Shown here one piece after another: positions 1 through 7,260 of a DNA stretch of 9,561 nucleotides. This DNA is from Spirochaetota bacterium (GTDB taxonomy: Bacteria; Spirochaetota; Spirochaetia; Treponematales; UBA12059): contig JAKQNL010000401.1 in the NCBI GenBank assembly GCA_029565815.1, positions 1 to 9,561 on the forward strand, read 5' to 3'. Each line of letters opens with the position of its first letter. Position 1 is the first letter of the stretch. The notes beneath the pieces were generated by a model that saw nothing but the letters and a program-made list of their open reading frames with translations, searched no databases and was not told the origin of the DNA. Position numbers and translations under genes: made by a program.

Positions 1-1221
1 GGCCCGTTGGCCGCCTCGGAGCGGCCGTATGTATTCGCAGCTGCTTGGATACAGTGTAGGAAAACCGGCCTCATGCCAACTCTTAGCTACCAGAACCTGG
101 TTGCGGTTTCCGATGCGCTTGGCCAGCCGGATTTTCTGCTCGACGGCGCTGTAATCGCCATGAGCGAAGGAAACCTTGCCCTTGCGCGCACGCTCACCAA
201 CGACGCATTGGCGCATGGAGCTAAACCGCCGCTTAGGTTTTTATGGGATCTTGGCGCATGGGAACTCATTGCTGACAGGGAAGCCCGCCCGGGCGATCCA
301 ACGGAACTACAGCTCGTGGCAGACGCAGCAACCATGGCCGGAAGCTACGCGATGGCCGTGAACCTGTATCTGGAACTTATCACGCTCTATCCGGATTACT
401 CCTACAAACCTTATGCTGCACTTGCCCGTCTTGCACGGAACACAGACGAATTTGATGATGCCTATGCCATTCCATTTTCACCGGCGTGGACCAGAAGCGA
501 CGACAGCGCGGAATCCGGTAGTCAGCCAGGTTTTATCGGGGAACTTGCTCGGCGTTTTTCTACCAATACGGACGCCTGTGTTGAACGGGCTTGGTATTAT
601 GTGAGCAACGGGCAACCGGAACTGGCAGAACCAGTACTGGCAAGCCTTCCATCGGAATCGGATGCTGCCCTTGCAATTCGGCTTGCCTGGGAAAACCTGC
701 AAAGCCCCGACCACGTGCTTCCTTCCGCGCTCCGTCTTGCGTCCGCAAGGCCGGATTCCTCCCTTGCGCTGGAAGCTGCCTTGTCGTGTATGTTCCTACG
801 ATCGGCATGGAAAGAGTTTCGCTCCCTTTTTGCAAGCGTGGGTACCGAGCTGCCTCGGGCGTGGTTTTGGTCCGCAGTGGATAATGCCCTGGCAGGAGAC
901 ACAACAGGAGCCATTACTGCCATACGGGATGGCGGTTCGGGTTTTACTGGCCGGGCAGCTTCCTATAACCTGGGCATGCTTGAACTGGCGGCTGGACAGG
1001 CCGCACAAGCAGCATCATCGTTTGTTACGGCCGTAGCGGAGCCCGATTACCCGTCTTACAGCGTTTCTCGCGGTCCTAGTCTTGCTCGCTGCTGGGAGAT
1101 GGCCGGCTTTGCCTGGTATCAAGTTGGACACATGGATGAAGCTAGGGCGGCATATCGCAGTGCTTTGTCGCTCGACCAAAATTCGCTTGCCGCCCGCTCG
1201 GGACTTGAGCTGTTGCCGTAA
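1..1221 (+). CDS. Tetratricopeptide-repeat protein, 5' end cut by window
   Basis: The frame is open from the first base to TAA at 1219-1221, so at least 406 codons are visible and the true start is probably upstream. A TTG at 7 and an ATG at 73 (weak AGGA about 11 nt before it) are in frame but unconvincing as starts. The protein is alanine- and leucine-rich and helical. Counting from the TTG at 7, two TPR-like helix pairs close the C-terminus: residues about 317-350 (YNLGMLELAAGQAAQAASSF) and 362-395 (AGFAWYQVGHMDEARAAYRS), with the usual small residues at positions 8 and 20 and an Ala-rich second helix. Earlier repeats are degenerate. TPRs are protein-binding scaffolds; the partner cannot be told. 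No signal peptide can be judged because the N-terminus is missing. The gene lies 37 bp upstream of map on the same strand. Confident that it is coding and TPR-like, not on its role. Confidence 0.85.
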   Translation, partial: GPLAASERPYVFAAAWIQCRKTGLMPTLSYQNLVAVSDALGQPDFLLDGAVIAMSEGNLALARTLTNDALAHGAKPPLRFLWDLGAWELIADREARPGDPTELQLVADAATMAGSYAMAVNLYLELITLYPDYSYKPYAALARLARNTDEFDDAYAIPFSPAWTRSDDSAESGSQPGFIGELARRFSTNTDACVERAWYYVSNGQPELAEPVLASLPSESDAALAIRLAWENLQSPDHVLPSALRLASARPDSSLALEAALSCMFLRSAWKEFRSLFASVGTELPRAWFWSAVDNALAGDTTGAITAIRDGGSGFTGRAASYNLGMLELAAGQAAQAASSFVTAVAEPDYPSYSVSRGPSLARCWEMAGFAWYQVGHMDEARAAYRSALSLDQNSLAARSGLELLP

Positions 1222-1246
1222 AAGGGCTAGGCTACAAGCCTCGCTT

Positions 1247-1252
1247 GAAAGG
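1247..1252 (+). promoter_or_regulatory. Ribosome binding site that fixes the map start
   Basis: GAAAGG lies 6 nt before the ATG at 1259. It decides in favour of a 254-residue Map. A longer reading that starts at 1082 would run through the end of the upstream gene and add 59 residues (Cys/Arg-rich) with no family resemblance. Confidence 0.7.
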
Positions 1253-1258
1253 CTGTGT

Positions 1259-2023
1259 ATGATACGTATAAAAAACGAAACGCAGATACAGGGCATACAA
1301 AAATCCTGCGACCTGCTTTCCGAGCTTTTTGATTATTTGATTCCGCAGGTGAAGGCGGGCATCAGCACCGGCAAGCTTGATGCGATAGCAAAAGCATTCA
1401 TAGACAAGCACGGCGGCCGACCGGCTTTTCTTGGTTACTACGACTACCCGGCGTCCATGTGTATTTCGGTCAACGAAGAAGTCATCCATGGCATACCCGG
1501 CAAGCGCGAGCTAAAAGACGGCGACCTGGTTGGCATAGATTGCGGCATAGACCTTAACGGCTATTTCAGCGACGCGGCCATCAGCGTTTCGGTTGGACAG
1601 GTGAGTCCGCAGGTAGAGCGCTTGTCCAGAGTAACCCGAGAGTGCCTAGACCTTGCGATAGCGGCCGCTAAGCCCGGAGCGCGGGTACACGATGTGTCTA
1701 AAGCCGTGTATGCCCATGCAAAGGCTGCAGGGTACGGCGTGGTGCGTCCCTATTGCGGCCATGGCGTAGGACTAGCCCTCCACGAAGACCCCCAGGTTCC
1801 AAACTACGTGAGCGCTGGGCCCAATCCGCGCCTCAGTCCGGGCATGGTCATCGCGATAGAGCCTATGATCAATATGGGTACCGATGCCATCATCGATCTG
1901 GACGACGGCTGGACGGTGGTTACCGCCGACGGGCTTCCAAGCGCGCACTTTGAGCATACGGTGCTCATCACCAAGGACGGAGCCCGTCCGCTTACCCGCT
2001 GGGCATTACCCGGTGCCGTGTAA
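1259..2023 (+). CDS. map: Methionine aminopeptidase, type I
   Basis: This enzyme removes the initiator methionine from nascent cytoplasmic proteins when the second residue is small. It has the pita-bread fold and two metal ions. The predicted length of 254 aa is typical for the short bacterial type I form, with no zinc-finger extension and none of the insertion that marks type II. All five family metal ligands can be placed by motif: D94 (GIDCG), D105 (YFSDAA), H168 (CGHGVG), E201 (IEPMIN) and E232 (FEHTV). The substrate-contacting histidines H77 (VIHGIP) and H175 (LHEDP) are also present, so the enzyme looks intact. The start is ATG 1259 with its own Shine-Dalgarno. It follows the TPR gene by 37 bp and is probably co-transcribed with it; a 135-bp gap separates it from htrA. 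ATA is the commonest isoleucine codon (11 of 21 by hand count), which is unusual for DNA this rich in G+C. Confidence 0.97.
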   Translation: MIRIKNETQIQGIQKSCDLLSELFDYLIPQVKAGISTGKLDAIAKAFIDKHGGRPAFLGYYDYPASMCISVNEEVIHGIPGKRELKDGDLVGIDCGIDLNGYFSDAAISVSVGQVSPQVERLSRVTRECLDLAIAAAKPGARVHDVSKAVYAHAKAAGYGVVRPYCGHGVGLALHEDPQVPNYVSAGPNPRLSPGMVIAIEPMINMGTDAIIDLDDGWTVVTADGLPSAHFEHTVLITKDGARPLTRWALPGAV

Positions 2024-2158
2024 AATTGGTAAAAAATCGGAATTTTTTCATTCAGGGTCGTAACCATCGCGCGCGCTCATAGTATATTCTTGCATATCGG
2101 TTTCCTGCACGACAGCATGGCGGCCATGCGCCGCCCGGATAGCGCATAAGGAGTGGGT
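2024..2158 (+). promoter_or_regulatory. htrA leader: candidate promoter and alternative hairpins
   Basis: This is the only sizeable gap in the window. It holds an A/T palindrome at 2031-2048 (7-bp A/T stem, 4-nt loop), a GCGCGCGC tract at 2069-2076, and a -10-like TATATT at 2083-2088 without a good -35 at 16-18 nt spacing. Next come two overlapping stems that cannot form together: GCATGG 2115-2120 with CCATGC 2124-2129, and GGCGG 2119-2123 with CCGCC 2131-2135. The htrA Shine-Dalgarno follows at 2148. The hairpins are seen directly. Promoter activity and any regulatory switching are inference, and I recognise no riboswitch family. Confidence 0.35.
2148..2153 (+). promoter_or_regulatory. Ribosome binding site that fixes the htrA start
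   Basis: A perfect AAGGAG sits 5 nt before ATG 2159. An in-frame GTG at 2153 overlaps this element and would leave itself without a binding site, so the ATG is preferred. Confidence 0.8.
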
Positions 2159-3661
2159 ATGTCCTTCACCAAACAGCTGTATTCCCGTAAATTTTTTCTG
2201 GTCAATCTGGTGCTTGTTGGCATCATGATAGGTTTTGTGGCTGCCTTTGCCGTGTTGGCTGGAAAGCCTAGCGACAACGCTTCGGCCGTCGCCCTCGCCG
2301 AAAGCCCCCGGCCGGCTATAGACCAGGCGAGCGCGCTTGCCCAGGCCCAGGCTGTGCAAAGCGCATTCAATTCGGTCGCATCGACGGTACTGCCTTCGGT
2401 GGTGGAACTGGACGTAATCGGCGGCTCGGACGGTGGTGCACAAGGGCAGTCGCCGTGGCGTTTTTTCTTTGGCGATCCGGAGGCAACTCCCGATGAGCGC
2501 GAGGAAAGCCCGGAGTATCAGTCGGAAAGCCTAGGCTCGGGCATCATAGTCCGCAAGGCCGGATCCACCGTGTACGTGCTTACCAACTACCACGTGGTGG
2601 AAGGCGCAAAGACCATCAGCGTAAAACTGTACGACGAGCGCGAGTATGAAGGCGCGCTGGTTGGCTCTGATACGCGCAAGGATCTTGCCCTGGTATCGTT
2701 CAAGGCAAAAATAGAGGATATACCGGTTGCGGTTTTGGGCAACTCTGATTCCGTGAAGGTAGGCGATTGGGCCATAGCCATAGGCAGCCCCTTTGGCCTG
2801 TTTTCCTCGGTGAGCGCCGGCATTGTAAGCGCGATAGGACGGGACGGCGGCCCCGACGGAAACATCAACGACTTCATCCAAACGGACGCGGCCATCAATC
2901 GTGGCAACTCAGGCGGAGCATTGGTCAACATTCAGGGCCAAATCATAGGCATTAACACCTGGATAGCAAGCACCACGGGCGGCTCTGTAGGCTTAGGCTT
3001 CTCCATACCGATCAATAACGCAGTCAAGGTTATCGACGATCTTATAGAGCGCGGCACGGTACGCTATGGCTGGCTTGGCGTCCTTCTTACGGCGCCCGAC
3101 AAACCTACCGCGACTGAACTCGGTATAGCCGAGCAAAAGGGCGCATTTTTGGGCCATGTGTTTACCGACGGGCCAGGTGCTAAAGGCGGCCTGCGTTCAG
3201 GAGATCTGGTTACCGCCATCGACGGTAAGCCAATAGCGAATCTGGACCAGCTGGTCCGTGTCGTCGCGGATTTGCCGGTTGGCAAGTCGGTCGTGTTTAC
3301 CGTGTTGCGCGGCGCTAAGAGCCTGCAGCTGAAAGTGGTAATCGAGGAACGCAAGGAAGCCGTTGCCGCTGACTACTCGAAACTGTGGCCTGGTGTCGAA
3401 ATAGCCGCTTTGTCCGCAGACGAGGCAGCCAAGCTGTCCATTCCCAAGGGCGTTAAGGGCTTCAAGGTGATCAGCGTCATAGCCAGAAGCCCGGCATCCG
3501 CTGCATCGCTGCGTTTAGGCGATGTCATAACCGAGGTGAACGGAACTGCGCTCAAAGATGCGTCCGACTTTTACCGCATGATCAACGAGGCCGGGAAAAT
3601 CCAGCTTACCGTGTACCGCAACGGCGCGAAACTTGCTGCGCTTGCTTTGGCGCGGAACTGA
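2159..3661 (+). CDS. htrA: HtrA/Deg-family envelope serine protease, two PDZ domains
   Basis: This is a trypsin-like protease and chaperone that degrades or refolds damaged envelope proteins. It has 500 aa from ATG 2159. Residues 11-34 form one hydrophobic segment after a basic N-terminus, with no clear cleavage site, so a membrane-anchored protein facing the periplasm is likely. The protease domain spans about 65-300. The catalytic triad is H145 (TNYHVVEGA), D175 (RKDLALV) and S251 (GNSGGAL), with substrate-pocket sequence GLGFSIP at 278-284. Between strands, residues about 105-124 form a short acidic loop in the place of the DegP LA loop, without its cysteines. PDZ1 is about 303-397 (YGWLGV, GGLRSGD) and PDZ2 about 408-498 (SLRLGDVI, VNG). 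Two PDZ domains match the DegP/DegQ layout rather than the one-PDZ DegS. All key residues are present. The exact DegP versus DegQ identity is not resolvable, so the general symbol is used. The phosphoribosyltransferase begins 27 bp downstream. Confidence 0.96.
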   Translation: MSFTKQLYSRKFFLVNLVLVGIMIGFVAAFAVLAGKPSDNASAVALAESPRPAIDQASALAQAQAVQSAFNSVASTVLPSVVELDVIGGSDGGAQGQSPWRFFFGDPEATPDEREESPEYQSESLGSGIIVRKAGSTVYVLTNYHVVEGAKTISVKLYDEREYEGALVGSDTRKDLALVSFKAKIEDIPVAVLGNSDSVKVGDWAIAIGSPFGLFSSVSAGIVSAIGRDGGPDGNINDFIQTDAAINRGNSGGALVNIQGQIIGINTWIASTTGGSVGLGFSIPINNAVKVIDDLIERGTVRYGWLGVLLTAPDKPTATELGIAEQKGAFLGHVFTDGPGAKGGLRSGDLVTAIDGKPIANLDQLVRVVADLPVGKSVVFTVLRGAKSLQLKVVIEERKEAVAADYSKLWPGVEIAALSADEAAKLSIPKGVKGFKVISVIARSPASAASLRLGDVITEVNGTALKDASDFYRMINEAGKIQLTVYRNGAKLAALALARN

Positions 3662-3669
3662 TGCTACAG

Positions 3670-3689
3670 TGGGAACAGCGAGGTTCCCA
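3670..3689 (+). promoter_or_regulatory. Hairpin over the phosphoribosyltransferase start site
   Basis: TGGGAAC (3670-3676) pairs perfectly with GTTCCCA (3683-3689) around a 6-nt loop (AGCGAG). The loop and the first paired base hold the only Shine-Dalgarno-like sequence, GAGG at 3680-3683, and the right arm runs into the A of ATG 3689. Four of its seven pairs are G-C. The structure follows the htrA stop by only 8 nt, so ribosomes finishing htrA would open it. Translational coupling to htrA is therefore the simplest inferred role. No T-run follows, so it is not a typical terminator. Confidence 0.5.
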
Positions 3690-4291
3690 TGAGCAAAGAG
3701 TTCATTTCTTACAACGAGGTGCGGAACAATGCGCTACGGCTTGCGCACCGCATCTACCAGGAAGGCTTTTTGCCGGATGTGATCTATGTTTCACTGCGCG
3801 GCGGAGCCTACCTGGGCAATGTAATCTCCGAGTATTTTAAGGCAGTAAAGACGAGCCGCCCCGCGCTGTACGCAGCAGTGGTGGCTCGTTCTTATATGGA
3901 CGTCCACGAGCACGACCAGGTTCGGGTTGATGGCTGGACCTACAGCCCGGAATACCTGCGCCCCGGCGACAAGGTGCTTTTGGTCGATGACATTTTCGAT
4001 ACCGGCAGGACCATCAACCACCTGGCGGGCATCATCCTGGAAAAAGGCGTGCCCCGCCACGACCTGAAAATCGCCGTGCACGACTACAAGGTGGTAGGCT
4101 ACCGCGGCGATCAGCACCGCGTCGTTCCCGATTACTGGTGCCGCAAACACGAAGTGCCAACCAAGGCAGATGAAAAGTGGATACATTACATGAGCCACGA
4201 GCTTATCGGGCTTACGGAGCAGGAACTACGGACGCATTATTATCCTGAAGATCCGGAGCTTCAAAATATCCTTGCGGTTCTAAAAAAATGA
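3689..4291 (+). CDS. Phosphoribosyltransferase, hypoxanthine/guanine type
   Basis: This is a type I phosphoribosyltransferase of 200 aa, probably cytoplasmic, expected to join a purine base to PRPP and release pyrophosphate (salvage). The PRPP-binding loop VLLVDDIFDTGRT lies at residues 96-108, with two acidic residues (D100, D101) followed by the D-T-G-R-T phosphate clamp. SLRGGAYLG at 35-43 matches the early PPi-loop region. The tail, PDYWC at 147-151 then WIHYMSHE at 164-171, resembles the W-x-x-(F/Y)-x-x-x-E end of Gpt-like and archaeal-type purine phosphoribosyltransferases (the group I recall as COG2236). The usual FPWE is replaced by YMSHE, so base specificity is open; xanthine or guanine are alternatives. 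A nucleotide-binding regulatory role cannot be excluded. It starts 27 bp after htrA beneath a start-site hairpin and overlaps the next gene by 4 nt (ATGA). Confidence 0.85.
   Translation: MSKEFISYNEVRNNALRLAHRIYQEGFLPDVIYVSLRGGAYLGNVISEYFKAVKTSRPALYAAVVARSYMDVHEHDQVRVDGWTYSPEYLRPGDKVLLVDDIFDTGRTINHLAGIILEKGVPRHDLKIAVHDYKVVGYRGDQHRVVPDYWCRKHEVPTKADEKWIHYMSHELIGLTEQELRTHYYPEDPELQNILAVLKK
4282..4291 (+). other. A-AAA-AAA heptamer at the stop codon of the phosphoribosyltransferase gene
   Basis: The last codons are CTA AAA AAA TGA. The seven A bases at 4282-4288 are in the phase that permits tandem -1 slippage (A_AAA_AAA), and the stop codon comes straight after. A -1 slip would move ribosomes into the frame of the next gene exactly at its ATG (4288). 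The motif is seen directly; that it is used is inference. I see no strong downstream stem to stimulate it. Confidence 0.3.
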
Positions 4292-7260
4292 CACTAGATA
4301 GCCCGTCCTTGCCCAGGCGTCTACTGCCGCTCGTGTTTTTATGCGCGTGTGCAGCAGGTGTTTACGCCCAAGGAACGGGCTCGCAGCTTTTTCCGCCATC
4401 CGGCAGCTATGCATCGGCACTGAACCTGGAACCGGTAGCCGGGGGCGAATTGTGCTCGTACTGTTTTAGCGAAACATCGGCTTGGATTGCACTGGATCGG
4501 CCCCTTGTGCTAGACGCGTTCCCTGGCGAGGAGCGCTACTACCGCATCCGTGTGCTCGACGCATTTGGCCGTGAGACGCTGTTTGAATACCGTATCGATA
4601 AACGCCCGCCGCCAGCGCCCGTATTGCTGCCTGCACAGGCACAGCAGACAGGCACGCTTATCATACAAGTTAAGGCAAGTGACGCGGTAATGCTGAGCGT
4701 GGATGGCTCGCCTTTTGCGCCATACGACGGGCGCATGCCCCCGGAATTCCGCGCCAATCCAAGCGGGCTTAGGGATGTACACGCCGTCGCCTACAGCATC
4801 GACGCATCAGGCAACAAGAGTCCGCTCGTTAGAGCATCCTGGTCTCTTGTTCCGCAGGGTTTTACGCCGTCCTTTCCCTATGTGTCTCCCGAGGTGCCGC
4901 GAGCTCCTTCTAGCTCCGCTGCATCTCCTGTCTCCCTGTCTGCACGGCAGGAAGCCTCTGTCGGTTTGATCGTCGACTACACGGTCCCCGCTGGAACGAC
5001 GCCTGTCCTTGCTGTTTGGGCCGACGGACCACAACCGGGGCCGGAAAGCTATGCGGAACTAGGATGCGATTCTTTTGGCCGTGGCAGCGTGGTAGTTCCT
5101 CTTCCGTTTGGCTACGCGCAAAAAATCAGCGTATCTCTTGGCTACCGTAGCGGTGATACTTTGGTTACAGCTTTGGCAAGCACTGCTGTTTTGCCTTTGT
5201 TTTCTTCGCAGCCTAAAGAGCTGCAAGCCGATACTGCGCCACAGCCTCGGCAAACTAGCATCCCAGGCTCAACGACGATAAGCTGGCCTCAATCAAGCTA
5301 CAGCGTTTTTATCGACGATGGTAATGGAATATTTACTCCGTATACACAGCCAGTTATTGTACGCTATGAGGAGCCAAAGGAAATCCGGTGGTTTGCGGTA
5401 GACGCAAGTAAGCGTAGGACTAAGCTATACCGCTTGTCTGTCCGACCCCAAGCGCCGCAAACAGGACCCCTGGTAAGCGGAGCCGAAGACGGCGGCCGCT
5501 ACGGCTCGACCATGTTCCTGCGCCCCCTTCCCGGCATGATGCTGCGCATGAACTCCGCTACGGGCCAAACCCTTCCGCCACTTATCAGTGCCGACGCTCC
5601 ACTAGTGGAAAGTGTTTTGAGCTTTCCCGGAGCCCCCGGAGAAGAAATAGAATACGCCGTACGCATAGTCGCATTCGACATAGCCGGTAGGCCGGGTACG
5701 GAACGCATCATGCGCTTTACGGTGGATAAACAGAAACCTGCGGTTCCAACACCCAACCCGCTTGTGTCCGCCATAGACGGAAGCGCTCGTTTAAGTTTCG
5801 CTAAGCAGGCAGATACGGTGTATGTATCGGCGTCACAAGATGGCCAAGCTCCATTTTTGCCGTACTCAGGCTTTTTGGACTTGCCAGCTGTACCGGACGG
5901 GCGCATACGCTACCGAATACGGGCATACGCTGTCGATGCGGCCGGCAACCGTTCCGATGAAATGCAGCAGCTGGAAATACTGTGCGACAGCACTTCTGTC
6001 TATGCAGACCCGCGCGGAAAAACCGGAGCTGTTGGAAGCCCCCTGGATCCGGTACCTTGCCTTGATGACGCTGTTGCCATAGCCCGCTCTACCGGTAGGA
6101 AGCGGATTGTTTTTAGATCTGCATTGCCCGTTCGCTCGCCTATAAGCCTTGACAGCGATATAAGTATAGAGGGCGGCTACGATGCCCGATGGGAGCCAGC
6201 CGCTTCGGAATCGTCGACTTTGCTTTGGAATCAGGGGATCCGAACGGCTGCGTGCATATCGGCCAGTGCAGCCACACTCACCATAAGAAATTGTTCGGTT
6301 CAAGCCAGTCTAAGCGGCGCAGGCACGCTTATCGTTGTATCCGGCGGCAGTCTTGTATTGGATGGCGTGTCGCTCCACCTTGCAGGCGGCCTTGATGTGT
6401 GCGCGTTGCGCGCTGGCGACGCGACCCTGGATGTACGTAACGTTAGCGTACAATTACAAGATTCATTTACGTCCCGCGCCTTTGACCTTGTGCGCTGTGA
6501 GTCTACTTTTATAGGCTTGTCCTTACTATGCGCCGATACCGTACGGCTCTTTGAAGGCATACGGGCAAATCGTGGAAACGTGGCTATTTTGTCCTCTCGC
6601 ATAGAAGGACGGCCTATGCAGACCTTTTCGGGCATTGCCCTCGTGGAATCCGGCTTAGATATAGCCGGTAGCGCTTTTCTCGTGTCCGGCGGTTCTTCCT
6701 CCTGTCGGCTTGTAAGCGCAAGCGGTGGCTCTGTTGTCTGCTCTTCGGTATATGCAAAGGTGGATTGGAACGGCGAACTAACTGCGATTTTAGCCCGGGG
6801 CGGCACTGTGGTAAAAGTTGCCCACGTAAGCGCTGTTTTGTCTGCAAAGGGCCTGTGCGTTTTGGACACGGATTATCCGGATTGGATACTGGCCAACTCC
6901 ATACTCAACGTGCGTGCGGCTAAGGCCATACTGGCTAGGATAACGGTAAAGCCAAGCCTTGGGGCGATAAGCGCGAATTGTCTGTGGGGCTTTACTCGTT
7001 ACCTGGATGGCGCGTATCCTGCCGATAGCCTAGAGCAACTCAATGCATGGGCGGCAATAGGTTATAGCAATATTGCAGAAAACCCGGAAAAAACCTTTGC
7101 ATCAGTGTTAAAAGGGGTTCCGCGCCTGTCTAGCGCGTCTGCATGCGTCGATGCTGGAATGAGTCTGCCCTGGGCGGTGTCTTTCGACATCGACGGGAAT
7201 CCAAAACCATCAGAGAGCGGTTTGCGAAAACCGGATATTGGCGCAGATGAGATACAGTAA
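4288..7260 (+). CDS. Exported protein: OmpL47-like repeats plus parallel beta-helix
   Basis: A 990-aa surface or periplasmic protein. The N-terminus is an export signal: R10-R11, hydrophobic core 12-26, and likely cleavage after A27 (GVYA/QGT). C21 (LCAC) is a weaker lipoprotein alternative. Residues about 80-565 carry beta-sandwich repeats. The unit is a turn of the type DG-x-x-F-x-PY (D139-Y146, D344-Y352, D518-Y526) followed by Y-x-(I/V)-x-A-x-D-x-(A/S)-G-N-x-S (164-178, 365-378, 456-468, 542-556; also 84-95). After two units comes a DK-x-x-P linker (104, 480). This resembles spirochaetal OmpL47-type or Ig-like modules. Residues about 572-950 look like a right-handed parallel beta-helix, opening with ADPRGKTG and ISIEGGYDARW (625-635), then Ser/Gly/Val-rich rungs. 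The end (952-990; CVDAG, DIDGNP, PDIGADE) matches the closing motif common in such helix proteins. It may bind carbohydrate or matrix. No catalytic residues can be claimed. The start overlaps the previous stop (ATGA), without a clear Shine-Dalgarno. Confidence 0.82.
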   Translation: MTLDSPSLPRRLLPLVFLCACAAGVYAQGTGSQLFPPSGSYASALNLEPVAGGELCSYCFSETSAWIALDRPLVLDAFPGEERYYRIRVLDAFGRETLFEYRIDKRPPPAPVLLPAQAQQTGTLIIQVKASDAVMLSVDGSPFAPYDGRMPPEFRANPSGLRDVHAVAYSIDASGNKSPLVRASWSLVPQGFTPSFPYVSPEVPRAPSSSAASPVSLSARQEASVGLIVDYTVPAGTTPVLAVWADGPQPGPESYAELGCDSFGRGSVVVPLPFGYAQKISVSLGYRSGDTLVTALASTAVLPLFSSQPKELQADTAPQPRQTSIPGSTTISWPQSSYSVFIDDGNGIFTPYTQPVIVRYEEPKEIRWFAVDASKRRTKLYRLSVRPQAPQTGPLVSGAEDGGRYGSTMFLRPLPGMMLRMNSATGQTLPPLISADAPLVESVLSFPGAPGEEIEYAVRIVAFDIAGRPGTERIMRFTVDKQKPAVPTPNPLVSAIDGSARLSFAKQADTVYVSASQDGQAPFLPYSGFLDLPAVPDGRIRYRIRAYAVDAAGNRSDEMQQLEILCDSTSVYADPRGKTGAVGSPLDPVPCLDDAVAIARSTGRKRIVFRSALPVRSPISLDSDISIEGGYDARWEPAASESSTLLWNQGIRTAACISASAATLTIRNCSVQASLSGAGTLIVVSGGSLVLDGVSLHLAGGLDVCALRAGDATLDVRNVSVQLQDSFTSRAFDLVRCESTFIGLSLLCADTVRLFEGIRANRGNVAILSSRIEGRPMQTFSGIALVESGLDIAGSAFLVSGGSSSCRLVSASGGSVVCSSVYAKVDWNGELTAILARGGTVVKVAHVSAVLSAKGLCVLDTDYPDWILANSILNVRAAKAILARITVKPSLGAISANCLWGFTRYLDGAYPADSLEQLNAWAAIGYSNIAENPEKTFASVLKGVPRLSSASACVDAGMSLPWAVSFDIDGNPKPSESGLRKPDIGADEIQ

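Noticed and set aside
1229..1241. AGGCT-ACA-AGCCT hairpin between the TPR gene and map
   Set aside because: Only 5 bp with a 3-nt loop, no T-run after it, and it lies just before the map Shine-Dalgarno. Chance is the simpler explanation.
1082..1258. Extension of map upstream of ATG 1259 by 59 residues
   Set aside because: It runs in another frame through the end of the TPR gene, has no family likeness, and ATG 1259 has a proper Shine-Dalgarno and the canonical Map length.
2031..2048. A/T palindrome after map as a rho-independent terminator
   Set aside because: The stem is only A-T pairs with no G+C core, so it is too weak for a typical intrinsic terminator. It is kept only as part of the leader description.
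2048..2443. Long reverse-strand open frames opposite htrA and other genes
   Set aside because: They lie opposite strongly supported genes, lack ribosome binding sites and family motifs, and are composition-driven shadows.
4288..4353. Treating the 990-aa protein as a definite lipoprotein because of C21
   Set aside because: LCAC has Cys at the -2 position, and the site GVYA/Q just after is a good signal peptidase I site, matching the LYA/Q of the next protein.
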